DNA from: Agapanthus africanus
Taxonomy: Eukaryota > Streptophyta > Magnoliopsida > Asparagales > Amaryllidaceae
Direction of reading: 5' to 3'
Length of the DNA: 64,000 nucleotides
NCBI GenBank assembly: GCA_030015575.1
Contig: JASDDO010000018.1
Coordinates: forward strand, 228,393,138-228,457,137
Part shown: positions 11,644 through 25,592 of the stretch, piece by piece
How the letters are laid out: each line of letters starts with the position of its first letter
Numbering within the stretch: the stretch's first letter is position 1
Made by a program: the position numbers and the translations under genes
Notes under the pieces: generated by a model
The model's database searches: none
Told to the model about the DNA's origin: nothing
The model's input: only the letters and a program-made list of their open reading frames with translations

Positions 11644-11832
11644 CGCGCTTTAGAAAGATCATTAGGTAATTTTTGCACCGTAATTCTTAGAATTTCCTGC
11701 TGAATTTTTTAAGCATTTTTAATTTGGAAAAAACCCAGTTTTTAAAAAATGTACAGAGAGCAAGTTTGTGTTAGGGTTTCGGGTCGATCGGGTTTCAAAC
11801 TTCGTCTACGCATCGCCTAAGGCTCTAGCTAG

Positions 11833-11844
11833 GCTCTGATACCA
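11833..11844 (-). promoter_or_regulatory. C2 primer binding site, initiator tRNA-Met
   Basis: Minus-strand TGGTATCAGAGC, the standard complement of the plant initiator tRNA-Met 3' end, one base inside the 5' LTR. Confidence 0.93.
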
Positions 11845-11845
11845 C

Positions 11846-14048
11846 TGTAGGGTTCCTAGGCACACCAATGAGGTCTCACAAGGCATTAACCATGCCAATT
11901 TCAAATTTTACGGGTGCCGAGAAACCCTAATACGGATCGTTAACTAGATATTTAGGCGACAAACGAAACTAGTTAACAACTTAACTACAAGAAACGGAAA
12001 TACAACCTTTGTAGATCCGGTCCTCCACCTCCATAGCTCCGCAATGAAGTCTCCTCGCTGTCCAAATGGAATCCCGGGCTCTAGCGTCGGCTTCATCGGA
12101 CAAATGGGCGGGCAAGGTCGTCGGCTTCGTGCCGAAGATGATTTACGTCGAGGCAACACAAGTTCAAGCTCCCACTTCACCAAGTCATGAAACTTGTGAA
12201 GAAAACATCCTATACTACTTGGTAAGAGGTAGAGGATGAAGAAATAGGAAGTGGGTTCACTTTAGAATTGGATTTCTCACTCTTTTTCACTAGTTGCCAT
12301 TGATGGAGGCAAGCTTCTTCATTTTGAAGAAGAAGAAGAAGATGATGATATTATGATAAGTTATTTTGCAAAATAGAAAATCAATGAATACTTATCATAA
12401 TACAACTCTAGTTAGGTGTAGAAAATTAACTAAGGTTAGGTTGTATGGTTAGGGTTAGAGAAAGAAACAAAATGGTCAACCATTTCAAAGCTTCATGAAG
12501 CTTCAAGGATAATTCAAAATTTGCTACCATTTTATTTCTTTCACAAATCAATGAATAAATAAAAGAATAAGTAAATGAAGCACAAGAAACCCTAACCATT
12601 GACCAACCATGGTTTAAACCATACACCAAACTATCATGTATCATCAAACATGATACATACAAGTGCACAAAAACTATATGACATATACAATGTGCAAATG
12701 AAGTGAGAAACCCCATTTAAAGTGAACCAATACTAGTTAATGCAAAGTAATATATCAAATATATAATTATGCATTAAATCATTAAATCAACACTTGATTT
12801 AACGACCCGGTCATATCGCATATAACCGACTAATATTCAATGTATCGGCTTATCGAATCAATGCTTGAATCGATAACTAGGTTATATCGCATACAACCAA
12901 TCGATACATTTATCGCGAGAATGGAATACGGTATCACATACACGCATTATTCTCGGTCCCGCACATATCTCATATGCGCTCCTATTTCGTTTCGCTTGAG
13001 CCAGGAAACCTCTGTGTAGGACTCTAAAGACTCGTCAATACTCCGGCAGCAGGTGATGATCATATCAATCACCCACAAGCCGCAAGCGGTCTGCTAAACA
13101 TAACGGCCACCCGGGTATTGAGCGATCAGAAGATCGACGAGCAAGCCCGCTCATACTCCTGTGAATCCAACCAGTAACACTTACCGTACAGTCCGGTCTG
13201 ATCGTCTGATATGTCGCATATCTCGCCTAGGGGTGGTAAACGTCAGACCCCAATAGCTCGATAAGTCGTGTCGATATGAGGTCTATAACAATTCGAGATA
13301 CTATTGGTAACACTTACCAGTAAATCTCAGCAACCCTGGCCAGGGATTTCCGGTTATAGCCAATCGAACACAGCGCAACATCAACTCCCTATACCGGGAG
13401 AGACGAATCCCCTCCTATCGCTCATTGCCTCCATGTGACTCGGGACTGTACCCAAAAACCACCGTTTTGCACGCCCTCTTGGACGTGGTAAGGTAGAAAT
13501 CAAAGCACAGTGGGAACCACACAAGACTCTATGACGATCTCGGGTCAACAGACTACTCTGTACCAGTGTCACCAGAGAACTGCCATCTGACGTAAGGTAT
13601 AATACCATCTGGGAGTTCTCGGCGAGTCCGTCCAGTGTACCCAGTCTCTACTGAGCACCCGTATATCATCTCTGATGTCAAACACCAATGGATATGGGAT
13701 CATCCATCGCCCATCTGTATGGGACGAGAAGGTATACGCTAGTCTACTCTGGTATATCGATGCCCCATCTCGATACACCCACGACTAGGGACTTTGAAGG
13801 ATGTACTTATGGACTACCATATCCCCACTAGTATGATCCGCATCATAGTCCAGGTAGTCAAGTACACATCCTAAGGGCTTTACCAACATGTAACAGAGAG
13901 ACAATCAGGGTACACGTTAAGGTAAAGATCAACCAGATAGCATACTATCATGTCGAGCAAGAAAGTCCTCCCTATATATGTCCCAGCATCCACTATAATG
14001 TACATCCAACGTACAGTAATGGCCTCTAGGGCATACATATAACTAACA
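11846..14048 (-). mobile_element. C2 5' LTR
   Basis: Same length as the C2 3' LTR and about 98% identical by hand count. It ends at the right-hand CGATT target copy. Confidence 0.93.
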
Positions 14049-14053
14049 CGATT

Positions 14054-15190
14054 GCCTATAACTGGAAGTCCTTGGCCAGGGCGGATATAGAGTACTACTG
14101 GTAAGTGTTATCAGTAAGTTCTCGACCTGTTATAAGACTCACATCGACATGACTTATCGGTTACTGGGGCCTGACGATTACCACCCCTAGACTAGATATG
14201 CAACATATCAGACGAAGAGACCGGACTGTTTGGTAGTGTTACTGATTGGATTCACAGGAGAATGTACAGGCTTGCTTGTTGATCTTCTTATCGCTCAATA
14301 CCTGGGTGGCTATTACGTTTAGCTGACCGCTTGCAGCTTGTGGGTTTTTGATATGATCATCACCTGCTGCCGGCGTATTGACGATTCTTTAGAGTCCTAC
14401 ACAGAGATTTCCTATCTCAGGCAAAACGGAGTAGGAGCACATATGTGATATGTATGGAACTGAGACTAATACGATATGAGATACCGTATTCTATTCTCGC
14501 GATATATGATATCGGACTGGTATATGTGATATAGCCAGGACATCGGATCAAGTGTTGAATCGGTAAATGTTATATTAGTCGGTTATATGCGATATAGCCG
14601 GATTGTCGGATCAAGTAATGATTAGCTGATTTAATGTATAATTATATATGTGATACATTACATTACGTTAACTAATATAAGCTCTCTTTATTGATTCATT
14701 TTCTCACCGGATAATACATTGATATATATGCGATATATGTTAATTGTATTATTTCCTTTTGTTGCAAAAATATATTATATATGTGATATATAATATTGTA
14801 ACAAGTTATGATTACAAATACAACATGTTTTGTGGAGATTAAACAAGTTAGGGTTTGATTTGGGTTAGCTTTTTCACGAAGCTTCAAGAAGCTTTTCTTT
14901 TGTTTTATGCTAAGATATTTTGTATTGATATTTTGTAGATATTTCTTAACCCAACCAAAACCCTTTACCGTAGGTTTATTCTCTGCATGAGTTAAGCCCT
15001 TTATTTCTTAACTCAAGGATGTTTTGTAAATATAACAATAATTCATTATTCATCACAAAAGCTTTCCTCTTCTTCTTCCTCCTTGAAAAACTTACTAGCT
15101 TTTGTTTTTGTGATGATTTACTGTGAGAAATTGAAAATAAAAGAGAGCTTAATTCCTACTTCATCATCCTCATCTATTCTAGCCACTTAG
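14054..15190 (+). mobile_element. C1 5' LTR, part 2
   Basis: Continues part 1 after the second CGATT, matching 3' LTR positions from 42861 onward. It is cut at CTTAG (15186-15190), the target site of C3. The 63-aa minus-strand frame here is not a gene. Confidence 0.9.
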
Positions 15191-17414
15191 TGTAGGGTTC
15201 CTAGGCACTCTCAAGAGGTCTCACAAGGCATCAACCATGCCAATTTCAAAATTTTACGGTGCCGAGAAACCCTAGATACGGATCGTTGGCTAGAATTTTA
15301 GGCGATCAAAGCAACTAGTTTACAACTAAACTAAAAGAACGGAAATACAACCTTTGTAGATCCGTTTCTCCACCTCTATAGCTCCATGATGAAGTCCTCT
15401 CCGCTGTCCAAATCGAATTCCGGGCTCTAGCGTCAGCTTCATCGGAGAAATGGGCGGGCAAGGTCGTCGGCTTCGCGCCGAAGATGATCTACGTCGAGGC
15501 ATCGCAAGATCAAGCTCCACCTTCACCAAGCCATGAAAACTTATGAAGGAAACACCCTATACTACTTGGCAAGAGGTAGAGGATGAAGAAATAGGAAGTG
15601 GGTTCACTTTAGAATTGGATTTCTCACTCATTTTCATCAATCACCATTGATGAAGCAAGCTTTCTTCAAGTGAAGAAGAAGAAGAAGAAGATGAATATTA
15701 TGATAAGTATTATTTAAAATGAATAATAAAATCAATACTTATCAAATGCTAACCTTAGTTAGGTGTAGAGAATAGACTAGGGTTAAGTGGAATGGTTAGG
15801 GTTAAGCATGAGACAAAATGGTCACTAAGTCAAAGCTTCATGAAGCTTCATAATACAAACAAAGTTAGCAACCATTTTTCTCTTTATGCTTTTCATTTTC
15901 CATAAAGAATAAATCAATAAATAAATGAATAAGAAAATGAAAGGAAAACCCTAACCATTACACAACCATGGTTTAATCTTTACACATGCTCAAGTTAGCA
16001 TGTATCATCAAACATGATACAAACTTGTATACAGAAGTATATCACATATACAATGTGCACAATCCAAGTGAGAAAATCCTTTTAAAGTGAACCGATACTA
16101 GTTAATGCAAAGTAATATATCAAATATATAATTATGCATTAAATCATTAAATCAACACTTGATTCAATGATCCGGTCATATCGTATATATAACCGACTAA
16201 TATCAACAGTAACAACTTATCGAATCAACACTTGATCCGATAACCCGGCTATATCGCATAGAACCGATCAATGTCACATATCGCGAGAATCGAATACAGT
16301 ATCACATACTGGTATCATTCTCGGTCCCGCACATATCTCATATGCGCTCCTATTTCGTTTCGCTTGAGCCAGGAAACCTCTGTGTAGGCTCTAAAGACTC
16401 GTCAATACGCCGGCAGCAGATGATGATCATATCAAACACCCACAAGCCGCAAGCGGTCTGCTAAACGAAACGGCCACCCGGGTATTGAGCGATCAGAAGA
16501 TCGACGAGCAAGCCCGCTCACACTCCAGTGAATCCAACCAGTAACACTACCGTACAGTCCGGTCTGATCGTCTGATACGTCGCATATCTCGCCTAAGGGT
16601 GGTAAACGTCAGACCCCAATAGATCGATAAATCGTGTCGATATGAGGTCTATAACAGTTCGAGAAACTACTGGTAACACTTACCAGTAAATCTCAGCAAC
16701 CCTGGCCAGGGATTTCCGGTTATAGCCAATCGAACACAGCGCAACATCAACTCCCTATACCGGGAGAGACGAATCCCCTCCTATCGCTCATTGCCTCCAT
16801 GTGACTCGGGACTGTATCCAAAAACCACCGTTTTGCACGCCCTCTTGGACGTGGTAAGGTGGAAATCAAAGCACAGTGGGAACCACACAAGACTCTATGA
16901 CGAACTCGGGTCAACAGACTACTCTGTACCAGTGTCAGCAGAGAACTGCCATCTGACGTAAGGTATAATACCATCTGGGAGTTCTCGGCGAGTCCGTCCA
17001 GTGTACCCAGTCTCCACTGAGCACCCGTATATCATCTCTGATGTCAAACACCAATGGATATGGGATCATCCATCGCCCATCTGTATGGGTCGAGAAGGTA
17101 TACGCTAGTCTACTCTGGTATATCGATGCCCCGTCTCGATACACCCACGACTAGGGACTTTGAAGGATGTACTTATGGACTACCATGTCCACACTAGTAT
17201 GATCCGCATCATAGTCCAGGTAGTCAAGTACACATCCTAAGGGCTTTACCAACATGTAACAGAGAGACAAGCAGTATACACGTTAAGGTAAAGAGCAACC
17301 AGATAGCATACTATCATGTCGAGCAAGAAAGTCCTCCCTATATATGTCCCAGCATCCACTACAATATACATCCTATGTACAGTAATGGCCTCTAGGGCAT
17401 ACATATAACTAACA
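15191..17414 (-). mobile_element. C3 3' LTR
   Basis: TGTTAG...CCTACA on the minus strand. The polypurine tract GTGCAAGTGGGAGAT precedes it at 17415-17429. Confidence 0.93.
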
Positions 17415-17429
17415 ATCTCCCACTTGCAC

Positions 17430-20212
17430 TAGGGCCATCTGTAGCAGTGGTTGCAGTATCTCATACTCAACCATCCCATAAAAATCTCTCTCTGGGAACA
17501 GGCCTTTGTGAGTGGATCTGCTGTGTTGTCCTCTGAGTCTACTCTCCTGACCTCGATCCCCTGGAGATCAACCATCTCCATGATCAGGTGATACTGCCTT
17601 AGAATATGTCTGGATCACTGATGGGACCTGCGTTCCTTGGCATAAGCCACAACTCCATTGTCTCACAATGGTGGGAACGTAGTTCATCTCATGAACCAAT
17701 ATACACCCAAACGGCCTCTTTGGTAGAATCATAAGTAGCGATGTATCCAGCCTTTATCGTCTAGTATGTCACGGTATCTAGTTTGGAACTCTTCCAACAT
17801 ACCGTCCCTTTTACTGAGGGTAAAGGCAATGCCTGTGACTGACATTCAGTCGTTCTTATCACTCTGGAACACTTCCAGTGATTCTCCCTAGGATCAACTG
17901 ATACCATCTCAATACAACTAGTGAGTATCCTAACATCCAATTACATCTATCTCATAGATGAAAACTTAGGATTTAGGAGTATCACTTTGGTCTTATATGG
18001 AGAATCCTTGTGATAAGCGGAGATTGACCGAGCGTAGCATAGGAAACTCCTTCCCTATCAAGAGTATGTCATCCAGGTACTCTACGAGGATCGTCACCAT
18101 ACTCCCTACTACCTTTTTGTTTATACAAGGTTAATCTACCATTTTGATGATGTCAACTTCTTTGACTAATCCATCAAAACAGATGTTCCAACTCCGCGAT
18201 GCCTGCTTTATCTTATAAAGCATCTTGTACACGTTTCCGCTGCTCCCACTGTCTACGAAGCCCTCTGGCTGTGTACTTACAGACGTTCTCTTCTAAAACA
18301 TCATTTAGAAAAGCAGTCATGGCACCCAACCGCCAGATATCGTAGTCATGATACGTAGCCGTGGCAAGTAGGATCCGGATGGACTTAAGCATAGCTACTT
18401 GAAAAGGTTTCATCATTATCCACGCCTGGTTGATGACGAAAATCTTTAACAAGTCTAGCTTTGAAAGTCTCAACTTTTCCATCTACACCAAGTAATCTTC
18501 TCAAGATATACTTGCTCCTGATGGGGATTTAACCCTTCAGATATAGCAACCAAAGTCCATACTTTGTTGGTGTATAAGGATTCCATCTCAGATCGCTAAG
18601 CATCCAGCCATTCTTATAGAGTCTCACTCCTGATGGCCAGCTCGAAGCTAGTTGGGTCATCATCTCATGATGCAATCCTCGCTCCCACTGTCATAGAGAA
18701 ACCGAAGTATCTCTCAGGCGGGTGAGGAACCCTACTAGATCGGCGGAGAGGCTGAGGTTCGTTGGAATCTACTGAATCCTTTGGTTCTACCAAATCATCT
18801 GCTGTAGTTTGTATAGCTGGAACCTTTCCAGTTCTACATAACAGACCTTGCCTCGAGCTTGTCCGGATTTTGCTTTTAGACATAGGCCAGACAACCCCAA
18901 ATCTTAACTAACTTAAGAGATGGGCTCTTCCCTTTCCATATCACATATGAAGTGGTAGGCAACTGATTTGATTTGAACCCTATTCAATAGGTATGCAGCT
19001 TCTCAAGCGCATAACTCCCAAAAGGAAATAGGTAACTCAGTAGTACTCATCATAGAGCACACCATATCACATAGGGTGCTATTGCTCCGCCCCGATATAC
19101 CATCGTGCTATGGTGTATACGGAGGAGTAATGCTGAGAGAGAATTTCATTCTCTTTTAGAATAATCCAGGAATTCCGTGCTCAAGTATTCTCCTCCTTGA
19201 TCACATCAATGGACATAATACTTATACCCATGTTTTGGTTCTCTACTTCTAAATCATATTCTGTGAATATCTCAAAAGGTTCGGACTTGTGTTTCAACAG
19301 GAACATATGTCTGAATCTTGAGAGATTATCAGAGAATGTAACGAAGTACAAAGAACCGGTCTTGGCATGTGTAGACAGGGGACCTTATATACATCAACAT
19401 GTATCATCCCAAGAGTTTACTAACTCTTTCTCTGTTTCCAGTAAACGGAGCTATGGTCATCTTGTCTCTGTGACATGACTGGCAAGTTTCACAAGATATA
19501 AATTCAAACAGTTTTAAATATGCATCTATGTGCAACTTAGCTAGTCGGGTCGCATTGATATGACCTAGTCTACAATACCTCAAGAAGGATTCGTTCATTT
19601 CTGAACTCTTCCTCTTGTGTGTGTTCAGTATACTAAGAACTGTAGTTTTATTTAGAACATCAATGCTTTTAGATAACGTGTCTGAACCGATCAACTTTTG
19701 ATACAGGAAATGTTCAAAACATTATCCAACAATACAAAATTTTATCATTTCTTTACTGATAAAGAGACTGATATGATTTTGTATATCAGGTTCGGTATCT
19801 AATAACATTCGTTCAGAATCAATGTATTGGTAATACAGGGTGACAGTGACCAACAGACTTGGCTGCAACTCTTGCCCCGTTTTCTGCCTCATGAAACTTA
19901 TTACCCGTTCTTAGTTCTTCTACCTTTCTGTAGCCCTATGTAACATATTACATATCTAGGATCCTGATCTGGTATCACATACCCAGGATGTAAAGGATAC
20001 TGAGAAACAGTTCTCTGTAATGAACACACCCGAAGATGATGCATCATCATGCACTCTCTTCGTTTGGGCGGTACAGGAATTCTGGTAATCCCCAATTTCC
20101 TGCTCTGTCTTATAACAATTATAAGTTGGAGCGGGACCAACGTTCCCCAGCTCAGTATAACAAGCGGGTTCAGTCAATAATCCGTATTATTATCTTGATT
20201 AAGGCGTGATAT
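17430..20212 (-). pseudogene. C3 pol remnant, defective
   Basis: Same order as in C1 and C2. The expected start codon is ATA (20212-20210) instead of ATG. About 60 codons later the protease site reads DTR instead of DTG and a stop follows soon after (frame 19956-20177). The pre-integrase zinc segment (HIN...CQSCH, about 19404-19694) and the RT LGVDGKVETF-like segment (about 18480) are recognisable. It carries the three deletions seen in C2: after the integrase, after YVDD and before RNase H. With LTRs only about 1% apart, these lesions are shared by descent and cannot all have arisen after insertion. Confidence 0.85.
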
Positions 20213-20648
20213 GGTCGCTACCTGGAGAGAGAGAGAAGAAAACACTCAGCGTGCGCTCTTGCAAGATCAGATTTGTTATCATTTTATCTAATCAGGATGG
20301 CTCCCACTGCTTTTTATCAAATCTTCCTTCAAACCCTAAAAGGAAAGACTAGCCGGGATTAATTACACACTACAAGTTCGCCAATCTTTCAGCCAGGCCA
20401 GTGTCGGTACTTTGAGGGAGGTTCCCCGTGCTTTCGCACGAACCTAATTAATGTAATCCTCGTTTTCCCAGAGGCGTAACCCCGTTGACACCTTTCTAGA
20501 CACCTACTTGATCGGCTAATTATAATGTGTAAAACTCTTCCAGGAGTAACTCTTACTCGCAGCGGGTATCGGGATCCAACTATCTCATAGAAGGTATGCA
20601 ATCTCATTGCAAATTTCAACACTTGAAATTCCCGATAATATTTTGCCC

Positions 20649-20865
20649 CTAGCGTCCTATGACCTTGACGGAGGTCAACAAACCATAGGCTACTAGTCAA
20701 GTTCAACCCGTCATTTCTTGATCGAATTAAACCCACCCGCACGACCCTTGACGGAGGTCAACAAGGCCGCACGACTGCCCTAATCCAATCTGCATCATAT
20801 GCATAAGCAGATAAATACTAGTTAGCTACCGCACACTACGCCTTGACGGAGGTCAACAAACGTAG
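20649..20865 (-). promoter_or_regulatory. C3 three-hairpin cluster
   Basis: As in C2: CTAG/CCTATG/TTGAC arms for the first hairpin, a second minimal copy near 20748, and CTACG/TTGAC arms for the third. Confidence 0.7.
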
Positions 20866-23120
20866 CACGAATACTAAATAGGACTTATCTGAAATGACGG
20901 AGGGCTACGACAGGTTTTTCTGAAAACCTATTGCGTAATGAACTTGATATCGTTGTAGAATCAAATGATTTTGAAATGGAGTGCTTTTGAGGCTTTTCCA
21001 GTTTTGCTAAAGGAGTCACTCCCGGTGAAGGGATCGTTGGTCCTTTCCTCGTCGAATGAGGTGCGGGATATATCATATATATCACTGTGCAAAGCAGAAC
21101 TCTTAAAAGCATTCAAAAGACAAACCGAGTGTGTACCATCTGCCAGTTATTGCTAAAGGAGTCACTCCCGGTGAAGGGATCTCGGTCTTTTCCTCATCGA
21201 ATAAGGTGCAGGATATATCACATATACCGCTGTGCAAAGCAAGAACTGTAGCTACCTAGTTTATTTTGAAATTCGATTCTACAACATCTTAGGTTTCTTT
21301 TCTTTCATTAATCACATTAATGAAGTCCTATCATTTAAGTACCTAAACATCACAGATAAATACGATGTACACTTATGCCATCCGCATTCGCCTCGATGTC
21401 CCCTCGTGCACCGTTAGGTTAGGTAACTAACGGCAGAGCAGGGCAGGGCTAGCGCGGGTGTAAAACATAAGTAACGTCTATATCATATATCATATATATT
21501 ATATACAGTATCCATCACAGAACATCACATGATCACATCACAGATATCGCAGCAGAAGAATCATATGAAATATTGGATATACTAGGACGTCCGTGTTTTG
21601 AATACGAGCCAGTATAAAACACGGATTCCACGGTCGCGATGAATAGCCAAACCCACACCCCTAGACCCCTACGAGAGCGGCAAGCAACCCTACCAATTCT
21701 AGAGTTAGGAGACCCGGACTTGACTCCTCGAGTTGGTCTCCCACTGGACTCCAGAACCCGGTTACTTGTGCTCCCCTCCTTGGGTCTATCCTAGTGCGGA
21801 AAAGAAAATAATATACAAAAGGTGACATCTTCCGCAACCTGGAAGTGCCCCAATAAAAGAATATTACATACAAGTTTTTACATGAATGAAAAAGAAAACC
21901 ACTCATCTCACATAAAAACCCCCGGCTATTCAAACACGACGATCCAATATAACATATCCAGCAACACATAACATCACATGACATCAACGTAAGTAAACAT
22001 GTGTATCCCAATTGTCGTTGACATATAGAAACGAAACCGGCGATATCACATATTACACTTACGGTCACAGAAAAGAAAGTGTAAAACTACAACAGTTGGA
22101 ATTCGCAAACCCTTTAGACATCGCATGCCTAATCAAATGAAATACTTAGACATCGCATGCCTAACAATTATAAACCCCGCATTTTAGTCTCATTATCGAA
22201 AACTCTTTTCAATATTAAGTCGGGCAATTCAACAGGATTCCCGACATTCTGATCGAATGCTCGTCGGAAACTTTAGTAGATGGCCGCACCCCCGACGCCG
22301 TCGACGAAGTGCACCAAGGCGGAACACCGCTGCCGCGAGCACCCGAACGGATGTTTTCGGCGACGGGGTTCTCCTACAGTCACTTGGTCGGGGCTATGGG
22401 GTGAGGCTGTCTATTAAGTTTATCCGGCGAGTATCCGCGTACGCTACGTGATTGCGACGGACTTTTGATCACATCAAAATTCCGTGGCAACCGATCAAGT
22501 GAGACTAAATTGCTAGATTTATAACATCCATTCTGTTATCTCATAACTTCTTGTGAATTCCAATTATTGTATCACATTACGGATAAATAGAAAATGTTAA
22601 ACTTTTCGATCGAACATTCGAACACCTAAGTTTTCCCGAAACAGCTCAACACATGAAATAAGTTCAAAGACATTCACTTCATGCCTCAGTACCAACGGTC
22701 CAGCCGTAGAAGGGTCAAGCCAACGCCTCACATGTGGCACGCCGTACTGCCCCAAACCCGAAGGTTCAAAGGGCAGTTCAAGACGGTCACATAATCGAGT
22801 TAAGGTTTGTTGTCTTCTAGAGGGACCATCGCGTTACTTGCACTACTTAGAACGTCTTTAAACCTCGGAAAAATCCAACACTTAAAAATTTTCCGGCACG
22901 GAAAAATTGGGTATTTATATCCGGTCGAACTTTTTAACATATTCTAAAATTATCCGGAAAAACACATAGACAAAGTTTGACAATCCGATCGAATGTACAA
23001 ACTCCCAATACAATCCAAAATACTCAACTCTTGATTTCAGATTAAAAATTCCCAGGAAAACCAGCACTGAAAAGTAGGAGTTACTGTGCAAATTTCAATG
23101 GGAGATAAGACAAAAGGGCC

Positions 23121-23160
23121 GCGGAACAGCCGCATTAGCATGCTAATGCCGCGGTTCCGC
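23121..23160 (-). promoter_or_regulatory. C3 conserved GC-rich hairpin near the PBS
   Basis: An almost perfect 40-nt palindrome, 18 of 20 pairs matched. The outer arms are GCGGAACAGC and GCGGTTCCGC; the inner arms are GCATTAGCA and TGCTAATGC. It is exactly 189 nt from the PBS. Confidence 0.82.
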
Positions 23161-23349
23161 CGCACTTTAGAAAGATCATTAGGTAATTTTTGCATCGTAA
23201 TTCTTAGAATTCCCTGCTGATTTTTCTGCATATTTTTAATTTGCAAAAATCCACATTTTACAAAAATGTCCAGAGAGCATTTTAAAGTCGGTGTATCGGG
23301 TCGATCGGACTTCTAACTCTGTCTACGCTTCGCCTAAGGCTCTAGCTAG

Positions 23350-23361
23350 GCTCTGATACCA
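23350..23361 (-). promoter_or_regulatory. C3 primer binding site, initiator tRNA-Met
   Basis: Minus-strand TGGTATCAGAGC next to the 5' LTR. Confidence 0.93.
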
Positions 23362-23362
23362 C

Positions 23363-25587
23363 TGTAGGGTTCCTAGGCACTCTCAAGAGGTCTCACAAGG
23401 CATCAACCATGCCAATTTCAAAATTTTACAGTGCCGAGAAACCCTAGATACGGATCGTTGGCTAGAATTTTAGGCGATCAAAGCAACTAGTTTACAACTA
23501 AACTAAAAGAACGGAAATACAACCTTTGTAGATCCGTTTCTCCACCTCTATAGCTCCATGATGAAGTCCTCTCCGCTGTCCAAATCGAATTCCGGGCTCT
23601 AGCGTCAGCTTCATCGGAGAAATGGGCGGGCAAGGTCGTCGGCTTCGCGCCGAAGATGATCTACGTCGAGGCATCGCAAGATCAAGCTCCACCTTCACCA
23701 AGCCATGAAAACTTATGAAGGAAACACCCTATACTACTTGGCAAGAGGTAGAGGATGAAGAAATAGGAAGTGGGTTCACTTTAGAATTGGATTTCTCACT
23801 CATTTTCATCAATCACCATTGATGAAGCAAGCTTTCTTCAAGTGAAGAAGAAGAAGAAGAAGATGAATATTATCATAAGTATTATTTAAAATGAATAATA
23901 AAATCAATACTTATCATATGCTAACCTTAGTTAGGTGTAGAGAATAGACTAGTGTTAAGTGGAATGGTTAGGGTTAAGCATGAGACAAAATGGTCACTAA
24001 GTCAAAGCTTTATGAAGCTTCATAATACAAACAAAGTTAGCAACCATTTTTCTCTTTATGCTTTTCATTTTCCATAAAGAATAAATCAATAAATAAATGA
24101 ATAAGAAAATGAAAGGAAAACCCTAACCATTACACAACCATGGTTTAATCTTTACACATGCTCAAGTTAGCATGTATCATCAAACATGATACAAACTTGT
24201 ATACAAAAGTATATCACATATACAATGTGCACAATCCAAGTGAGAAAATCCTTTTAAAGTGAACCGATACTAGTTAATGCAAAGTAATATATCAAATATA
24301 TAATTATGCATTAAATCATTAAATCAACACTTGATTCAATGATCCGGTCATATCGTATATATCACCGACTAATATCAACAGTAACAACTTATCGAATCAA
24401 CACTTGATCCGATAACCCGGCTATATCGCATATAATCGATCAATGTCACATATCGCGAGAATCGAATACAGTATCACATACTGGTATCATTCTCGGTCCC
24501 GCACATATCTCATATGCGCTCCTATTTCGTTTCGCTTGAGCCAGGAAACCTCTGTGTAGGACTCTAAAGACTCGTCAATACGCCGGCAGCAGATGATGAT
24601 CATATCAAACACCCACAAGCCGCAAGCGGTCTGCTAAACGTAACGGCCACCCGGGTATTGAGCGATCAGAAGATCGACGAGCAAGCCCGCTCACACTCCA
24701 GTGAATCCAACCAGTAACACTACCGTACAGTCCGGTCTGATCGTCTGATACGTCGCATATCTCGCCTAGGGGTGGTAAACGTCAGACCCCAATAGCTCGA
24801 TAAGTCGTGTCGATATAAGGTCTATAACAGTTCGAGAAACTACTGGTAACACTTACCAGTAAATCTCAGCAACCCTGGCCAGGGATTTCCGGTTATAGCC
24901 AATCGAACACAGCGCAACATCAACTCCCTATACCGGGAGAGACGAATCCCCTCCTATCGCTCATTGCCTCCATGTGACTCGGGACTGTACCCAAAAACCA
25001 CCATTTTGCACGCCCTCTTGGACGTGGTAAGGTGGAAATCAAAGCACAGTGGGAACCACACAAGACTCTATGACGATCTCGGGTCAACAGACTACTCTGT
25101 ACCAGTGTCACCAGAGAACTGCCATCTGACGTAAGGTATAATACCATCTGGGAGTTCTCGGCGAGTCCGTCTAGTGTACCCAGTCTCCACTGAGCACCCG
25201 TATATCATCTCTGATGTCAAACACCAATGGATATGGGATCATCCATCGCCCATCTGTATGGGTCGAGAAGGTATACGCTAGTCTACTCTGGTATATCGAT
25301 GCCCCGTCTCGATACACCCACGACTAGGGACTTTGAAGGATGTACTTATGGACTACCATGTCCACACTAGTATGATCCGCATCATAGTCCTGGTAGTCAA
25401 GTACACATCCTAAGGGCTTTACCAACATGTAACAGAGAGACAAGCAGTATACACGTTAAGGTAAAGAGCAACCAGATAGCATACTATCATGTCGAGCAAG
25501 AAAGTCCTCCCTATATATGTCCCAGCATCCACTACAATATACATCCTATGTACAGTAATGGCCTCTAGGGCATACATATAACTAACA
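23363..25587 (-). mobile_element. C3 5' LTR
   Basis: About 99% identical to the C3 3' LTR by hand count. The 69-codon frame seen in other LTRs is not open here, but the 75-codon frame is (24920-25147). Confidence 0.93.
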
Positions 25588-25592
25588 CTTAG

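Larger units (their letters stand above)
8686..11832 (-). other. C2 long untranslated leader
   Basis: About 3.1 kb between PBS and start codon with no credible coding sequence; the 108-aa frame at 10142-10468 is not kept in frame in C1 and C6. In transcript order it contains the 40-nt GC hairpin, a pair of GACATCGCATGCCTAA motifs near 10595-10633, a GTTAG...CTAAC palindrome near 9890, a duplicated block with TCAC-TCCCG-GTGA, three small hairpins, and a pyrimidine tract just before the start codon. All of these recur in the other Copia elements here. Confidence 0.75.
3682..14048 (-). mobile_element. C2: complete Ty1/copia element, non-autonomous, target duplication CGATT
   Basis: Two LTRs of equal length (2203 bp) flank a 5961-bp internal region with PBS and polypurine tract in the expected places on the minus strand. 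CGATT occurs at 3677-3681 and again at 14049-14053. Hand comparison of the LTRs finds about 45 differences (about 2%), so it is younger than its host C1. Its pol is heavily mutated and shares deletions and a protease active-site change with C3 and C6. It inserted in antisense orientation into the 5' LTR of C1. Confidence 0.95.
20213..23349 (-). other. C3 long untranslated leader
   Basis: About 3.1 kb without credible coding sequence, collinear with the C2 leader. Duplicated TCAC-TCCCG-GTGA blocks start at 21007 and 21153. A 135-aa frame at 21661-22068 covers a segment conserved among elements, but its frame is not kept in C1 and C6. Confidence 0.75.
15191..25587 (-). mobile_element. C3: complete Ty1/copia element, non-autonomous, target duplication CTTAG
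   Basis: Equal-length LTRs (2224 and 2225 bp) flank about 5.95 kb of internal sequence on the minus strand. CTTAG is duplicated at 15186-15190 and 25588-25592. The LTRs differ at about 21 positions by hand count (about 1%), making it the youngest intact pair here. It belongs to the same subfamily as C2 and solo LTR C5 by its LTR end (CCTAGGAACCCTACA) and shares with C2 all three pol deletions and the DTR protease site. Confidence 0.95.

Noticed and set aside
21661..22068. 135-aa leader frame (and its C2 counterpart) as a missing gag
   Set aside because: The nucleotide segment is conserved in C1 and C6 but read in another frame there; no capsid or zinc-knuckle motif.
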